From positions 248,001 to 312,000 of the forward strand of contig NZ_VZPV01000003.1 of assembly GCF_008801405.1 (NCBI RefSeq): DNA of 64,000 nucleotides. The letters are read 5' to 3'. Below are positions 63,202 through 64,000 of this stretch, one piece after another (the stretch's first letter is position 1; each line of letters opens with the position of its first letter). The stretch is from Ralstonia insidiosa (GTDB lineage: Bacteria; Pseudomonadota; Gammaproteobacteria; Burkholderiales; Burkholderiaceae). The notes below the pieces were generated by a model. That model was given only the letters and a program-made list of their open reading frames with translations. It was not told where the DNA came from and made no database searches. The position numbers and the translations under genes are program-made.

Positions 63202-64000
63202 TCATTCGTCCATCAACCGAACCCGAACCTTCTTGCCCTTTACCGTGCCCCCGTTGAGCTTGCGTAGCGCGTCGCGTGCGATGCCGCGCTCGACGGCAAC
63301 GTAGGTCGAGAATTCGGTCACGTTGATCTTGCCGATCTGGTCAGCGCGAAAGCCCGCGTCGCCGGTCAGTGCACCGAGGACATCGCCGGGGCGGATCTTG
63401 TCCTTGCGTCCGCCGAGAATCTGCAGGGTCTCCATCGGCGGCAGCAGCGGCGCTTCGCTGCCGCTGTCGAGCTCGGCAAGCTTGTGCCATTCGACCTCGC
63501 GCCCGAGCACCTCCTCGATATTGCCGACACGCCCCATCTCATCCATGCTCGCCAGGCTCAGCGCCCAGCCGTCCTGGTCGGCGCGGCCCGTGCGGCCGAT
63601 CCGGTGCACGTGCACTTCGGGGTCAGGCGTTACGTCAACGTTGATGACCGCTTCGAGCTGCGCGATGTCGAGCCCGCGCGCGGCAACGTCGGTTGCGACG
63701 AGCACCGAGCAACTGCGGTTCGCGAACTGGATCAGCACCTGATCGCGTTCGCGCTGCTCCAACTCGCCATGCAGCGCGAGTGCGTGGATGCCTTGCGCGC
63801 GCAGCACGTCGAGCAGGTCGCGGCATTGCTGCTTCGTGTTGCAGAACGCGAGCGTGCTGACCGGCCGATAGTGCTTCAGCAATCGCCCGACCGCATGCAG
63901 TCGCTCGTTATCCGTTACCTCGTAGAAGCGCTGGCGGATCTTGCTGTCGTCGTGGCGCTCTTCGAGCTTCACCTCTTTCGGATTGCGCAGGATCTGGCGG
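63202..64000 (-). CDS. dbpA: DEAD-box RNA helicase DbpA-type, C-terminal part
   Basis: Partial gene running off the right edge; the 5' part with Walker A and DEAD is outside. The helicase C-domain shows TLAFCNTKQQCRDLLDVL, VLVATDVAARGLDI (motif V) and HRIGRTGRA (motif VI). The last ~75 residues (RPGDVLGALTGDAGFRADQIGKINV) are the DbpA RNA-binding domain that recognises helix 92 of 23S rRNA. Confidence 0.92.
   Translation of the reverse strand, partial: RQILRNPKEVKLEERHDDSKIRQRFYEVTDNERLHAVGRLLKHYRPVSTLAFCNTKQQCRDLLDVLRAQGIHALALHGELEQRERDQVLIQFANRSCSVLVATDVAARGLDIAQLEAVINVDVTPDPEVHVHRIGRTGRADQDGWALSLASMDEMGRVGNIEEVLGREVEWHKLAELDSGSEAPLLPPMETLQILGGRKDKIRPGDVLGALTGDAGFRADQIGKINVTEFSTYVAVERGIARDALRKLNGGTVKGKKVRVRLMDE

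Overview
The window is a GC-rich chromosomal segment of a beta-proteobacterium. Gene content (PHB synthase and phasin, Burkholderiales-type trimeric porins, quinoprotein alcohol oxidation with full PQQ synthesis, FNR/Anr control) points to Burkholderiaceae, most likely Ralstonia or a close relative; this is inference from content, not a database match. I see no tRNA, rRNA, IS element, phage or CRISPR. Almost all the DNA is coding.

Region 1 (1-10,940, all + strand) is a uronic-acid locus: the tail of an SDR, a CUT1 sugar ABC transporter (binding protein, two permeases, ATPase), a porin, an HpcH/HpaI aldolase, uronate dehydrogenase, an SMP-30 lactonase, a PL5-like polyuronate lyase and a hexuronate-type MFS permease. 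Together they would depolymerise, import and oxidise hexuronates to aldarates and cleave the keto-deoxy-aldarate; the aldarate dehydratase is not in the window. A short spacer follows (small ORF with a hairpin leader, a cupin, a sterol-desaturase-like enzyme).

Region 2 (13,580-40,449) looks like one low-oxygen/dormancy regulon. It holds three universal stress proteins, a CBS protein, a YgaP-like membrane protein, two Zn alcohol dehydrogenases, a BON protein, a flavodoxin, a DksA-like zinc finger, a true FNR (four cluster cysteines, E-SR recognition helix), a NarL-type two-component pair, Hsp20, a beta-CASP metallo-beta-lactamase, a PRPP synthetase-like protein, a long nucleoside/NMP phosphorylase, PHB synthase, a tripartite ABC exporter, a phasin, a MaoC-PTA fusion and acetate kinase. 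Five near-consensus FNR boxes (TTGAY-N4-RTCAA type) sit in the promoters of this block, including one at ideal class II spacing before phaC. The gene set parallels the mycobacterial DosR dormancy regulon, with PHB and acetate fermentation as the carbon side.

Region 3 (40,554-61,438) is a periplasmic quinoprotein alcohol-oxidation system: a second porin, two 'quinoprotein relay' metallohydrolases, a SoxYZ-like carrier, an NAD aldehyde dehydrogenase, a TonB receptor with a YncE-like propeller and cytochrome b561, a PQQ alcohol dehydrogenase carrying the lanthanide-type extra Asp, cytochromes c, pqqABCDE, an alpha/beta hydrolase, an AcoR-like sigma-54 activator, cytochrome c-550 PedF and a MoxJ-like binding protein. 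Four sigma-54 promoters, three with a shared 17-bp dyad (TGTTSC-N5-GSARCA) upstream, tie these genes to the local activator. A pair of mutually exclusive hairpins lies between pqqA and pqqB.

The last 2.5 kb holds a decayed usp fragment, a DUF4337 membrane protein, a secreted Cys-rich protein of unknown function and the 3' part of a DbpA-type RNA helicase.
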